Of a DNA stretch of 64,000 bases, positions 57,968 to 64,000 are shown piece by piece. The DNA comes from Geothrix sp. (GTDB lineage: Bacteria > Acidobacteriota > Holophagae > Holophagales > Holophagaceae), in NCBI GenBank assembly GCA_019449415.1, contig JAGRPP010000017.1, forward strand, positions 248,001 to 312,000, read 5' to 3'. Below the pieces are notes generated by a model. That model ran no database searches, was not told where the DNA came from, and saw only the letters and a program-made list of their open reading frames with translations. The translations under genes were made by a program, and so were the position numbers. Numbering within the stretch: the first letter of the stretch is position 1; each line of letters opens with the position of its first letter.

Positions 57968-58747
57968 ATGGGAATTCTCTCTTGGCTCTTTGGCAGCAAA
58001 GCATCTACACGCGGTTACGCTGAATTGCCAAATCCATTATCTCAATCTGGGCCACCAGAGCCAGAAATCCAAATGCATTCGTTCAGTTCAGACGCATCCT
58101 ATTTTTCAAATCAGGATGTTCTCGATGGCCTGGAGTTCAGCGCAACACTTCAAATACAGACTCCACATGAAGTCCTCATTCATCATGGTGAAACATTCCA
58201 AGGCCCTCCAAGCCAAGCACCGAAATATTCCTCGGATGCCGATGGGATCTGGATGTTCAAAACAAAATCATGGCAATCACTTGGCGTCGACTTAGCGGAT
58301 TTCTCTGTCGATTCGTGCGCTTCAGATATTGGCCCAATCTCTTCAGGAACCTATCTTCCGTTTTTACTTGAATTCAGAAAAATCGTCGAAGGTGATTTAC
58401 CTATTCCATCTCAAATCAAAGCGATTAAGGCCTTGAAAACTCATTCAACAGAATTTGCGGCTATTCTGCGCAAATTGGCCAAGGCGTATCCTGGTTTCCC
58501 CAACTCATTCTATATTGGTCGCCTTTGCGAAATCCCTGGGGTTGGCCCAAAGACAGCGACAGCCCTCTTCCAAGCAGGTTTTCTTTCAATCACCTACATC
58601 AAAGGGGTTCCACCAGAGAAACTGACCTCCGTCCAGGGAGTTGGCCCGAACATTGCAAAAAGAATTCTAGATTTTGCAAACTCATACGGTCAGCCCGAGC
58701 GCTCTAACCCTCCGCTCAACTCGGACCCAACAGCCACGATCTGCTAG
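57968..58747 (+). CDS. Cassette protein with helix-hairpin-helix motifs
   Basis: A 259-residue protein. The C-terminal part holds two helix-hairpin-helix motifs (LCEIPGVGPKTATALFQAGF and LTSVQGVGPNIAKRILDFAN), a DNA-binding pair seen in repair and nuclease proteins. The N-terminal 180 residues show no known domain. The final residues (RSNPPLNSDPTATIC) are read from attC 4. ATG at 57968. Likely binds DNA; activity unknown. Confidence 0.78.
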   Translation: MGILSWLFGSKASTRGYAELPNPLSQSGPPEPEIQMHSFSSDASYFSNQDVLDGLEFSATLQIQTPHEVLIHHGETFQGPPSQAPKYSSDADGIWMFKTKSWQSLGVDLADFSVDSCASDIGPISSGTYLPFLLEFRKIVEGDLPIPSQIKAIKALKTHSTEFAAILRKLAKAYPGFPNSFYIGRLCEIPGVGPKTATALFQAGFLSITYIKGVPPEKLTSVQGVGPNIAKRILDFANSYGQPERSNPPLNSDPTATIC

Positions 58748-58826
58748 GCTCCTTCATGCCTTTTGATTTCTCGTCTCCCCTCATCGTCCAACAGGCTGTT
58801 GGGCCGGTTAGCTTCATTCGTTAGGC
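58702..58826 (+). repeat. attC site 4 (divergent stem)
   Basis: R''-like CTCTAAC (58702-58708) and R' GTTAGGC (58820-58826). The central stem is changed on both sides: CCCAACAGCC pairs with GGCTGTTGGG, where other sites use CCCGCCTGCA with TGCAGGCGGG. 125 bp. Confidence 0.85.
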
Positions 58827-59121
58827 CTCGAAAAGCGGGGTCGCCTGCATTCCGTTCGGGTCGTCAATTCGCCTGTTCGGCCGTTCTACTTGGGGTCTCG
58901 CGGCGGGCATGCGTTCATGGTGGCAAGCCTCACGCTGCTCTTTCCAATCTCCGTTTGGTTTTCCCGCCGCCTCGATTCATGTCGCGTCAGAACTGGCGTC
59001 TCGGCCTAACCTTCAGCTCAACTCGGACCCCGCCTGCATTGCCTTCCGCTCTTTCTCTTCACCTGGCTTTCTCGGCTCCGCTCATCGTCTCGGTGCAGGC
59101 GGGGCCGGTTAGCTCCCTTCG
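58821..59121 (+). other. Cassette 5 without a convincing gene
   Basis: About 180 bp between attC 4 and attC 5. An ATG at 58909 opens a 67-codon frame (MRSWWQASRCSFQSPFGF...), but 40% of it is attC and no Shine-Dalgarno is seen. Either a tiny unknown protein or a gene-less cassette. Confidence 0.5.
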
Positions 59122-59127
59122 TTAGGC
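59004..59127 (+). repeat. attC site 5
   Basis: R'' GCCTAAC (59004-59010), L'' GCTCAACTCGG, L' CCGGTTAGC, R' GTTAGGC (59121-59127). 124 bp, consensus type. Confidence 0.92.
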
Positions 59128-59128
59128 T

Positions 59129-59413
59129 TCACCTCAACGGCAGGGCTCCAAAAGCCACGAGGCCAAGCACAAGAAGCCCAGCCGCAACAAAGAAGGCACC
59201 AAGGATTCTCGCTCTTCGATTCGCCTTCGGTCGGTGCACATAAGCCTTCAGAGACTCGGTTCTTCCCGGAAAGGTTCCTTCAAACGGATCACCGTTCTTC
59301 AGGTATTTCTTCCAGGTTTTCCAGTAGTGCTTCGGCCAAAGCAACATCCAGAGACCAAACCCAAGCGCCATACCTACCCAGGCCACTACAATGGCTAAAA
59401 CACCAAGCGGCAC
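59129..59413 (-). CDS. Reverse-oriented cassette membrane protein
   Basis: A 94-residue protein on the strand opposite to the array. Two membrane helices (VLAIVVAWVGMALGFGLWML and ILGAFFVAAGLLVLGLVAFG) flank a charged loop (HYWKTWKKYLKNGDPFEG). GTG start at 59413 with AAGGAG upstream, a clearer RBS than most cassette genes here. It must carry its own promoter. No family recognised. Confidence 0.75.
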   Translation of the reverse strand: MPLGVLAIVVAWVGMALGFGLWMLLWPKHYWKTWKKYLKNGDPFEGTFPGRTESLKAYVHRPKANRRARILGAFFVAAGLLVLGLVAFGALPLR

Positions 59414-59456
59414 AGCATCTCCTTTTCGTTCAGAGCAATCATGCCATACCCGTTCA

Positions 59457-59580
59457 GCCTAACCCTCCGCTGCACTCGGACCCCGCCTGCATTGCCTTTC
59501 GATCTCTCTCAGCTTCTCGCTTCCTCGGCTTCGTTCAGCACCTCGGTGCAGGCGGGGCCGGTGAGCTTCATTCGTTAGGC
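59457..59580 (+). repeat. attC site 6
   Basis: R'' GCCTAAC (59457-59463), L'' GCTGCACTCGG (changed), L' CCGGTGAGC (changed opposite), R' GTTAGGC (59574-59580). 124 bp. Confidence 0.9.
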
Positions 59581-59592
59581 CTCCAGCAACCC

Positions 59593-59859
59593 ATGAGACT
59601 TCCATCCAAGGCTTCCGCTGCATTGCTTGCGTCAGCAAGCCTTCAACTGTGCCTCTATCTCACCAAATTGGCCGGGGCTGAATCGCTCACCGGCCTCATC
59701 GTCATTATTCTTATTTCCATTCCATTATTCGCATTCTTGTCCAAATGTCCCAGATCCGAAAAGGCCTTCGTCATCCCAGCTGCCTTGCTGTTACTCGCTC
59801 CTTCATCCTTTGACTGTTTTGTGTGGCTTACATTTCGAATCGGCGGCTTTGCCCCATGA
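59593..59859 (+). CDS. Cassette-encoded small membrane protein
   Basis: An 88-residue protein with about three hydrophobic segments (AALLASASLQLCLYL, LTGLIVIILISIPLFAFL, AFVIPAALLLLAPSSF). The ATG lies 12 bases after the R' box. No family recognised. Confidence 0.65.
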   Translation: MRLPSKASAALLASASLQLCLYLTKLAGAESLTGLIVIILISIPLFAFLSKCPRSEKAFVIPAALLLLAPSSFDCFVWLTFRIGGFAP

Positions 59860-59862
59860 TCG

Positions 59863-59986
59863 CCCTAACCTTCAGCTCAACTCGGACCCCGCCTGCATTG
59901 CCTTCTGATCCTTCTCTTGTTCCCGCTTCCTCGGCTTCGTTCAGCGCCTCGGTGCAGGCGTGGCCGGTTAGCTCCATCCGTTAGGT
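59863..59986 (+). repeat. attC site 7
   Basis: R'' CCCTAAC (59863-59869), L'' GCTCAACTCGG, L' CCGGTTAGC, R' GTTAGGT (59980-59986). 124 bp. Confidence 0.9.
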
Positions 59987-59994
59987 CGCTCCCC

Positions 59995-60237
59995 ATGAGT
60001 GCATTCCAACTGCTCGAAACAGTAAACGATCAAGCGTCGTTTCTTCTGTTTGTTGAAGCATTGGCCCTCGAATCCCGTAGCGGTGTCGGCTGGGAGAATG
60101 CTTCGATTACCGATTTCCTTGAGTCCGCGTCGGCTTGGGCTAAAGATTCTTCATTCGGGCAAGGCAACGATTTGGGCACAACCTCTCCCTGGCGTTTGTT
60201 CGCATCTTTCCTCTACGCAGGCAAGGTCTACGAATGA
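59995..60237 (+). CDS. Cassette protein resembling DUF7660
   Basis: An 80-residue acidic protein. VGWENASITDFLESASAWAK and PWRLFASFLYAGKVYE follow the pattern I remember for the small DUF7660 family (WEN-x-FLE-x-A-W...W-x-x-F-A-x-x-L-x-A-K-x-YE). ATG at 59995, nine bases after the R' box. Function of the family unknown. Confidence 0.75.
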   Translation: MSAFQLLETVNDQASFLLFVEALALESRSGVGWENASITDFLESASAWAKDSSFGQGNDLGTTSPWRLFASFLYAGKVYE

Positions 60238-60240
60238 GCG

Positions 60241-60364
60241 GCCTAACCCTCAGCTCAACTCGGACCCCGCCTGCACTGGCTCCCGCTCTTTCTCTTCATT
60301 TCGCTACCTCGGCTTCGCTCATCGTCTCGGTGCAGGCGTGGCCGGTTAGCTCATTCCGTTAGGC
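60241..60364 (+). repeat. attC site 8
   Basis: R'' GCCTAAC (60241-60247), L'' GCTCAACTCGG, L' CCGGTTAGC, R' GTTAGGC (60358-60364). 124 bp, consensus type. Confidence 0.92.
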
Positions 60365-60426
60365 GCCATCGACTAGGAACCACAGCAGCCAACATTCATC
60401 AAAACCAACCAGAAAGGGGCACTGTA

Positions 60427-60951
60427 ATGCACATACTCATCCCGGTCGTCCTTCTTACCGTTTCGAGTTCTCTCGCGGCTCAGGTTGTTCGCATTAAGGT
60501 CAAGGACCAGGGGCTGCCTCCGGGGTATCGGATTGAATTCAAGATCGGAGCCACTGTCCTGGGCATTCCCGAAAAGATGGGCAAATCGGATGACCTGAAA
60601 GAACGGATTCTTGGTGAATCTGTCAGTACCCATGAGGTCGTTCTACTTTCAGGCCAGTCGGAGGGGCTTGCCCTCGATATTCCGCTGAAAGCCGCTCCAC
60701 TAGAGGCTTCAGGCCTTCGCGTCCTCCTCGGCCTTCCAGCTACTTACACCATTTACGATTCGGCGAATCAGGTGGTTCGTTCTAGCTCTGTGAGATTTCA
60801 CGCTCTGACAACCACCTTCGATGACGGTCGAATTGTGTTGTACGCCCGACAGAATGGGCTTACCCAGGACGGCAAACCAAACATTCTCGTTGGCACTGAA
60901 ATAGATGGGCAACCGAAGGCAAATATCATCGCCATCCCTAAAACCAAGTAG
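60427..60951 (+). CDS. Cassette-encoded exported protein
   Basis: A 174-residue protein with a signal peptide (MHILIPVVLLTVSSSLAAQ). The mature part seems beta-rich (VVRIKVKDQGLPPGYRIEFK, LRVLLGLPATYTIYDSANQV). AAAGGGG lies a few bases before the ATG at 60427. No family recognised. Confidence 0.72.
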   Translation: MHILIPVVLLTVSSSLAAQVVRIKVKDQGLPPGYRIEFKIGATVLGIPEKMGKSDDLKERILGESVSTHEVVLLSGQSEGLALDIPLKAAPLEASGLRVLLGLPATYTIYDSANQVVRSSSVRFHALTTTFDDGRIVLYARQNGLTQDGKPNILVGTEIDGQPKANIIAIPKTK

Positions 60952-60966
60952 GCCTCTACCATAGGC

Positions 60967-61090
60967 GCCTAACCTTGCGCTCAACTCGGACCCCGCCTGC
61001 ATTGCCTTTCGCTCTCTCTCAACATCTCGCTTCCTCGGCTTCGCTCAGCACCTCGGTGCAGGCGGAGCCGGTTAGCTTCATTCGTTAGGC
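60967..61090 (+). repeat. attC site 9
   Basis: R'' GCCTAAC (60967-60973), L'' GCTCAACTCGG, central stem CCCGCCTGCA/TGCAGGCGGAG, L' CCGGTTAGC, R' GTTAGGC (61084-61090). 124 bp. Confidence 0.92.
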
Positions 61091-61303
61091 CGCCCTCCGA
61101 GGCCCAGTACGCTCTAAATTTTATGCTGCATCAGGTTCATAGGTATCAAGCTCTGAAAATCAGGTCCCATCCGGCAATTTCCTGTCTGCCTAATCAGCCT
61201 TCCTCGTTTCTTAGCTCCACGGTTCCTGCAACACTTACCTATCTTTTTCACCTTACGGTTAGGCGAACTACGAGCTTCTTCGTCCTCGCCGCCCAATTTA
61301 AAG
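61085..61303 (+). repeat. Gene-less module A2
   Basis: 219 bp between R' boxes at 61084 and 61303, no supported gene. The start AGTACGCTCTAAATTTTA is shared with A3 and the end (GGCGAACTACGA..., CAATTTAAAGTTAGGC) with A1. It also contains an internal GTTAGGC at 61258-61264. Confidence 0.75.
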
Positions 61304-61518
61304 TTAGGCCGCCCATCCAGCGGAGTACGCTCTAAATTTTAGGCCTGCATCGAATCAATAGGCTTCAGTAGCTCCAAAACCCGCTTCATCCGTGGTTTTC
61401 CGGTCTGCCCATTCAAATTGCGCCGATCTATAGCTCCACGGTAAAATCAGCAATTACATCCTTCTCAAACCGGATTAGGCGGATTACGAACCTCTTCGTC
61501 TTCGCCGTCCAAGTCTAG
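61304..61518 (+). repeat. Gene-less module A3
   Basis: 215 bp between R' boxes at 61303 and 61518. Strongly similar to A1 in its second half (CCGGTCTGCCCATTCAAA, CTCAAACCGGATTAGGCG). Directly follows A2. No supported gene. Confidence 0.75.
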
Positions 61519-61531
61519 TTAGGCCTCACCC

Positions 61532-61879
61532 ATGACTAATGAACCAAGAGATTGGCGCCTCATTATTCGCGATGAATTAGAGGTTCTTTCATCGGAAGCA
61601 GAGCAGCTTGAATACGAAAAGAATGTACCGTTCGTAGACATCACGGTAGAACTTCTCTGCGGATGGTCCGATGATTCCTACTACCCGGATGATGATGAAT
61701 TCAAATCCTGGTTTACCGACGCCGAGTTAGAAGCCATGTCAGCCTTCAACGAGTTCTTCGATGAGCGAATACCCATGCTTCCTGAAAGTAATGGCACCGT
61801 TCAAAGTTGGCTGAATTGCCCGGCCTGGCGCGAGATAATGGCTGAGGCGCAAAAAACCCTTAGTCTCATCCCGGCCTAA
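61532..61879 (+). CDS. Cassette-encoded acidic protein
   Basis: A 115-residue soluble acidic protein (ELLCGWSDDSYYPDDDEFKS, FFDERIPMLPES). The ATG lies seven bases after the R' box; the TAA stop is part of the attC R'' box itself. No family recognised. Confidence 0.68.
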   Translation: MTNEPRDWRLIIRDELEVLSSEAEQLEYEKNVPFVDITVELLCGWSDDSYYPDDDEFKSWFTDAELEAMSAFNEFFDERIPMLPESNGTVQSWLNCPAWREIMAEAQKTLSLIPA

Positions 61880-61997
61880 CCTCTCGCTCAAGTCGGACCC
61901 CGCCTGCATTGCCTTTCGCTCTTTCTCGTCTCCCTGCTTCCTCGGCTCCGCTCAGCGCCTCGGTGCAGGCGGGGCCGGTTAGCTTCATTCGTTAGGC
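61874..61997 (+). repeat. attC site 10
   Basis: R'' GCCTAAC (61874-61880), L'' GCTCAAGTCGG, L' CCGGTTAGC, R' GTTAGGC (61991-61997). 124 bp. Confidence 0.92.
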
Positions 61998-62031
61998 GTC
62001 ACCCCGAAGACCACACCACCTAGAGGATCCC

Positions 62032-62421
62032 GTGAATTTGCCAAGGAGTATTGGGGCGGTTCTCATCGGTTGGATGACGGTGGTCGGCCTTTCACTCTCC
62101 ACAGACCATTTGCTCCAACAAGCCAGGCTCTATCCAGCCTGGGGCCAGCCGGTCTGGAGCTTCTGGCCCAATCTCCTGGCCCTCTCTTATCGATGTGTCT
62201 TTACCGTGACCGGTTGTTACATCGCAGGAAGGCTTTCGGATCGAAATCCCATGCTCCACGCTATGCTTCTCGGCATCATCAGTTTCATTCTCAGCCTTCT
62301 TGGGGCTAGGACCGCCATTCAAAACCATTTTGGGCCCGCGTGGTACCCCATGGCACTCGCCCTCGCCACTTTGCCGTGCGCGTGGCTAGGCGGCCTCCTT
62401 TCTAAATCACGCAGCGCCTAG
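62032..62421 (+). CDS. Cassette-encoded membrane protein
   Basis: A 129-residue protein with about four membrane helices (SIGAVLIGWMTVVGLSLS, LLALSYRCVFTVTGCYIAG, AMLLGIISFILSLLGA, MALALATLPCAWLGGLL). GTG start at 62032 preceded by AGAGGA. It ends at the decayed last attC. No family recognised. Confidence 0.7.
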   Translation: MNLPRSIGAVLIGWMTVVGLSLSTDHLLQQARLYPAWGQPVWSFWPNLLALSYRCVFTVTGCYIAGRLSDRNPMLHAMLLGIISFILSLLGARTAIQNHFGPAWYPMALALATLPCAWLGGLLSKSRSA

Positions 62422-62538
62422 CCCTCGGCTAGCTCAGCCCCTGCCTGCTTTGCCTTCCGTTCTCTCTCATCTCCCTGCTTACTCGCCTTCGCGCCAGGCT
62501 TCGGTGCCGGCGGGTCCGGCTCGCTTCTTCATTTGGCC
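62417..62538 (+). repeat. Decayed attC site 11
   Basis: R''-like GCCTAGC (62417-62423) and R'-like TTTGGCC (62532-62538) have both lost consensus bases; inner positions (CTCCCTGCTTACTCG, GGTGCCGGCGGGTCCGGC) still match the family. Marks the right edge of the array. Confidence 0.75.
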
Positions 62539-62553
62539 CCTCAGAGGAACCCT

Positions 62554-63417
62554 ATGGCTCAATTACTGATGAGATCCGTTCTTGCCTGTGTTTGTTCGCT
62601 TGCCCTCGCGCAAGGAGTCCCAAGCCAATTGAATATGGGTGGATTTCAGCTTGGCCAAGTCATCAGGCTCACCCAAAAAAAGTTTGGCGAGCCATATGTG
62701 GTAAGAACGACCCCCGACAATCGGGTGATCAACGCCTTCTGGACCTCTGAAAAACATGAGCACTTAATGATCTTCGAATCGGCTCCGCCCAGGAAAGACC
62801 GAATTACTTCCATTCAGCTATTTGGAAAACCAACCCCAGGTGGCCCAAGCATAGGAGGCATTTCCCTGGGCTCGAGTGAAGCAGAGGTGATCAAGGCATT
62901 TGGAGCTCCAAGCGCACGGAGGGTATATGAAGATGAAGGCAATGAATACACCAAACTCGAATTCAACGGGAAAAACTACACAGTTGAATTGAACAAGGAT
63001 GCACTGGTCGTTAGCCTCAAGCTTTATGGGTTCGATGGTTTCCCGAAGGGGTCTGCGGATCTCCCCACATCTGAAACTTTGATCAAAGCCTTGGCTTCCG
63101 GTGAAACCAGGGCCTTCAGTCACTTGCTGGCTCCTGATTTTGAGATCTATCGCGGCGGCAAAATCATTCGATATGAAGGCCCCGCCTTAGATGAGTTGGA
63201 TTCAAATAGTGAAATTCGAGATGCCCTGTTTGGGCCTACAGGGTTGAAGACCACCCTGGTAGGAAAGCATCTGGAGGAGGACCCGCAGATGCGTATTACT
63301 GAAGAGAAACAAATATTCCATGTCATCAAATATCCAAACAGCCGCCTTCTAAAGGAGATCGTTTTCACCTTATACGCTGGATCCTGGAGAATCTATGAGG
63401 TTGCATTTCGAAATTAG
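62554..63417 (+). CDS. Exported hypothetical protein at array edge
   Basis: A 287-residue protein with a signal peptide (MAQLLMRSVLACVCSLALAQ). Two related halves of an SmpA/BamE-like look: LGQVIRLTQKKFGEPYVV and LGSSEAEVIKAFGAPSARRV, a pattern (G-x-x...F-G-x-P) found in periplasmic small domains. AGAGGAA precedes the ATG at 62554. Lower GC than the chromosome; it may be the last cassette that lost its attC. Confidence 0.7.
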   Translation: MAQLLMRSVLACVCSLALAQGVPSQLNMGGFQLGQVIRLTQKKFGEPYVVRTTPDNRVINAFWTSEKHEHLMIFESAPPRKDRITSIQLFGKPTPGGPSIGGISLGSSEAEVIKAFGAPSARRVYEDEGNEYTKLEFNGKNYTVELNKDALVVSLKLYGFDGFPKGSADLPTSETLIKALASGETRAFSHLLAPDFEIYRGGKIIRYEGPALDELDSNSEIRDALFGPTGLKTTLVGKHLEEDPQMRITEEKQIFHVIKYPNSRLLKEIVFTLYAGSWRIYEVAFRN

Positions 63418-63499
63418 GCATTGGAGGCCCAATCTCCCGCACAGGTCCCGACCCTCATCTGCCTGGTCATAGAATCTCCTGCGTTCTCAGGAGGAAACC

Positions 63500-63919
63500 A
63501 TGAAAAAACAAAGCGCGAGTCCAGTTCCCTCGGCATCGGATCTCATCACGGAACGAATCACTGAGCTCGGGGACTGGCGGGGGGAAACCCTCGGCAGAAT
63601 GCGCAAGCTCATCAAGGAGGCCGACCCGCAAGTCATCGAAGAGTGGAAATGGATGGGCACTCCCGTCTGGTCGCACGATGGCATCCTCTGCACGGGGGAA
63701 TCCTACAAAAAGGCCGTGAAGCTCACCTTCCTCAAGGGCGCGTCACTGGCGGATCCGGATCACCTCTTCAACGCGAGCCTCGACGGAAACGCGCGGCGCG
63801 CGATCGACCTCCACGAAGGAGAAGAGGTCGACGCATCGGCCTTCAAGGCGCTCATCCGCCGGGCGGTCGAGCTCAACCGGTCCACCCCGTCGAAATCCCC
63901 GAAGAAACCGAAGTCCTAG
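63500..63919 (+). CDS. DUF1801 domain protein
   Basis: A 139-residue protein with RMRKLIKEADPQVIEEWKWM, GTPVWSHDGILCTGESYKKA and VKLTFLKGASLADPDHLFNA, the DUF1801 (YdhG-like) pattern. AGGAGG lies just before the ATG. GC returns to the chromosomal level here. Confidence 0.87.
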   Translation: MKKQSASPVPSASDLITERITELGDWRGETLGRMRKLIKEADPQVIEEWKWMGTPVWSHDGILCTGESYKKAVKLTFLKGASLADPDHLFNASLDGNARRAIDLHEGEEVDASAFKALIRRAVELNRSTPSKSPKKPKS

Positions 63920-63957
63920 GGGATCCCATCCAGTCAGCCTTGTTCGCGAGTGCGCCC

Positions 63958-64000
63958 ATGCCCAAGCCCCCGCCGTTCTCCAGGCCCGTGACGGCTCTCC
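63958..64000 (+). CDS. Possible start of a further gene, cut by window edge
   Basis: An ATG at 63958 opens a frame (MPKPPPFSRPVTAL) that runs to the window end. Too short to judge. Confidence 0.2.
   Translation, partial: MPKPPPFSRPVTAL

Larger units (their letters stand above)
56158..62538 (+). mobile_element. Integron gene-cassette array without integrase (CALIN)
   Basis: Eleven attC sites of 122-125 bp, ten well preserved, share one consensus and separate cassettes in the plus orientation. Each cassette runs from TTAGGC through a small gene to the next attC. Three gene-less modules belong to the same block. Genes have clearly lower GC and different codon use from the chromosome. No tyrosine integrase or attI was found in the window. 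Homogeneous attC sites argue for a sedentary chromosomal integron. Confidence 0.9.

Noticed and set aside
58763..59125. 120-codon frame across attC 4 and cassette 5
   Set aside because: Starts within one attC and ends within the next, with no RBS and no protein-like composition.
60050..60349. 99-codon frame overlapping the DUF7660-like cassette gene
   Set aside because: Out-of-frame translation of that gene continuing through attC; similar frames with LNSDPAC tails occur wherever attC is read in this phase.
61114..61335. Short frames on both strands in module A2
   Set aside because: No RBS, cross module borders and are not kept in A1 or A3.
56860..61997. Regularly spaced repeats taken as a CRISPR array
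   Set aside because: Repeats are about 124 bp, have attC architecture and are separated by complete genes, not by 30-40 bp spacers; no cas genes.
56158..62538. Integron integrase gene or attI within the window
   Set aside because: No tyrosine recombinase motifs (R...HxxR...Y) in any frame near either array edge; the array therefore has to be called integrase-less here.

Overview
The window is GC-rich bacterial chromosome, about 64 kb and densely coded on both strands. Gene content points to an Acidobacteriota member, most likely class Holophagae (Geothrix/Holophaga type). The pointers are a periplasmic tricorn-like protease, phosphate-butyryltransferase and butyrate-kinase chemistry, adenosylcobalamin-dependent ribonucleotide reductase, Y_Y_Y-propeller/GGDEF sensors and a stand-alone GltB. 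This placement is inferred from gene content and composition; no rRNA gene is present to confirm it.

Region by region. 0-15 kb: sigma factor RpoD, an MFS exporter, a Ser/Thr kinase-TamB operon, MoaD, DnaX and the large subunit of glutamate synthase. 15-23 kb: a radical SAM protein, DUF421, DUF2914 and DUF481 envelope genes, the heme genes hemY-hemH, a DUF2400/TIGR02757 protein and an exported nitroreductase. 23-32 kb: class II ribonucleotide reductase behind a probable NrdR-type operator, a cyclic-nucleotide-binding protein, NudC, a ubiquitin-like/beta-propeller pair and malate dehydrogenase. 32-41.9 kb: a propeller-GGDEF sensor, MtgA, PilZ, a HEAT-repeat protein, an M29-like peptidase, a thioesterase, GNAT, a zinc-finger protein and a methyltransferase. 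43.3-56.2 kb: tricorn-like protease, RsmE, GNAT, TfoX_N, Ptb, nitroreductase, a Pta-butyrate kinase fusion, a flotillin-like protein and a TPR protein.

The most unusual part is 56.16-62.54 kb: an integron gene-cassette array without an integrase in view (a CALIN or the body of a sedentary chromosomal integron). Eleven attC sites of about 124 bp can be read, ten well preserved and one decayed. Each runs from a GCCTAAC-type R'' box to a GTTAGGC-type R' box, with an inner L''/L' pair that carries extrahelical bases and a strong central stem. They separate small low-GC genes that mostly encode exported, lipoprotein, membrane or uncharacterised proteins. Three gene-less modules of 215-219 bp lie in the same array. 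The array starts at the stop codon of the TPR gene and decays at its right end.

A second, older cassette remnant lies in the opposite orientation at 41.96-43.19 kb. It holds an HNH endonuclease gene and a small exported-protein gene between degenerate relatives of the same attC family. The two loci suggest that an integron integrase acted on this chromosome more than once, or that one array was broken up.

All coordinates, motifs and repeats were read by eye from the sequence. Family names rest on recognised motifs and memory of the families, not on database searches.
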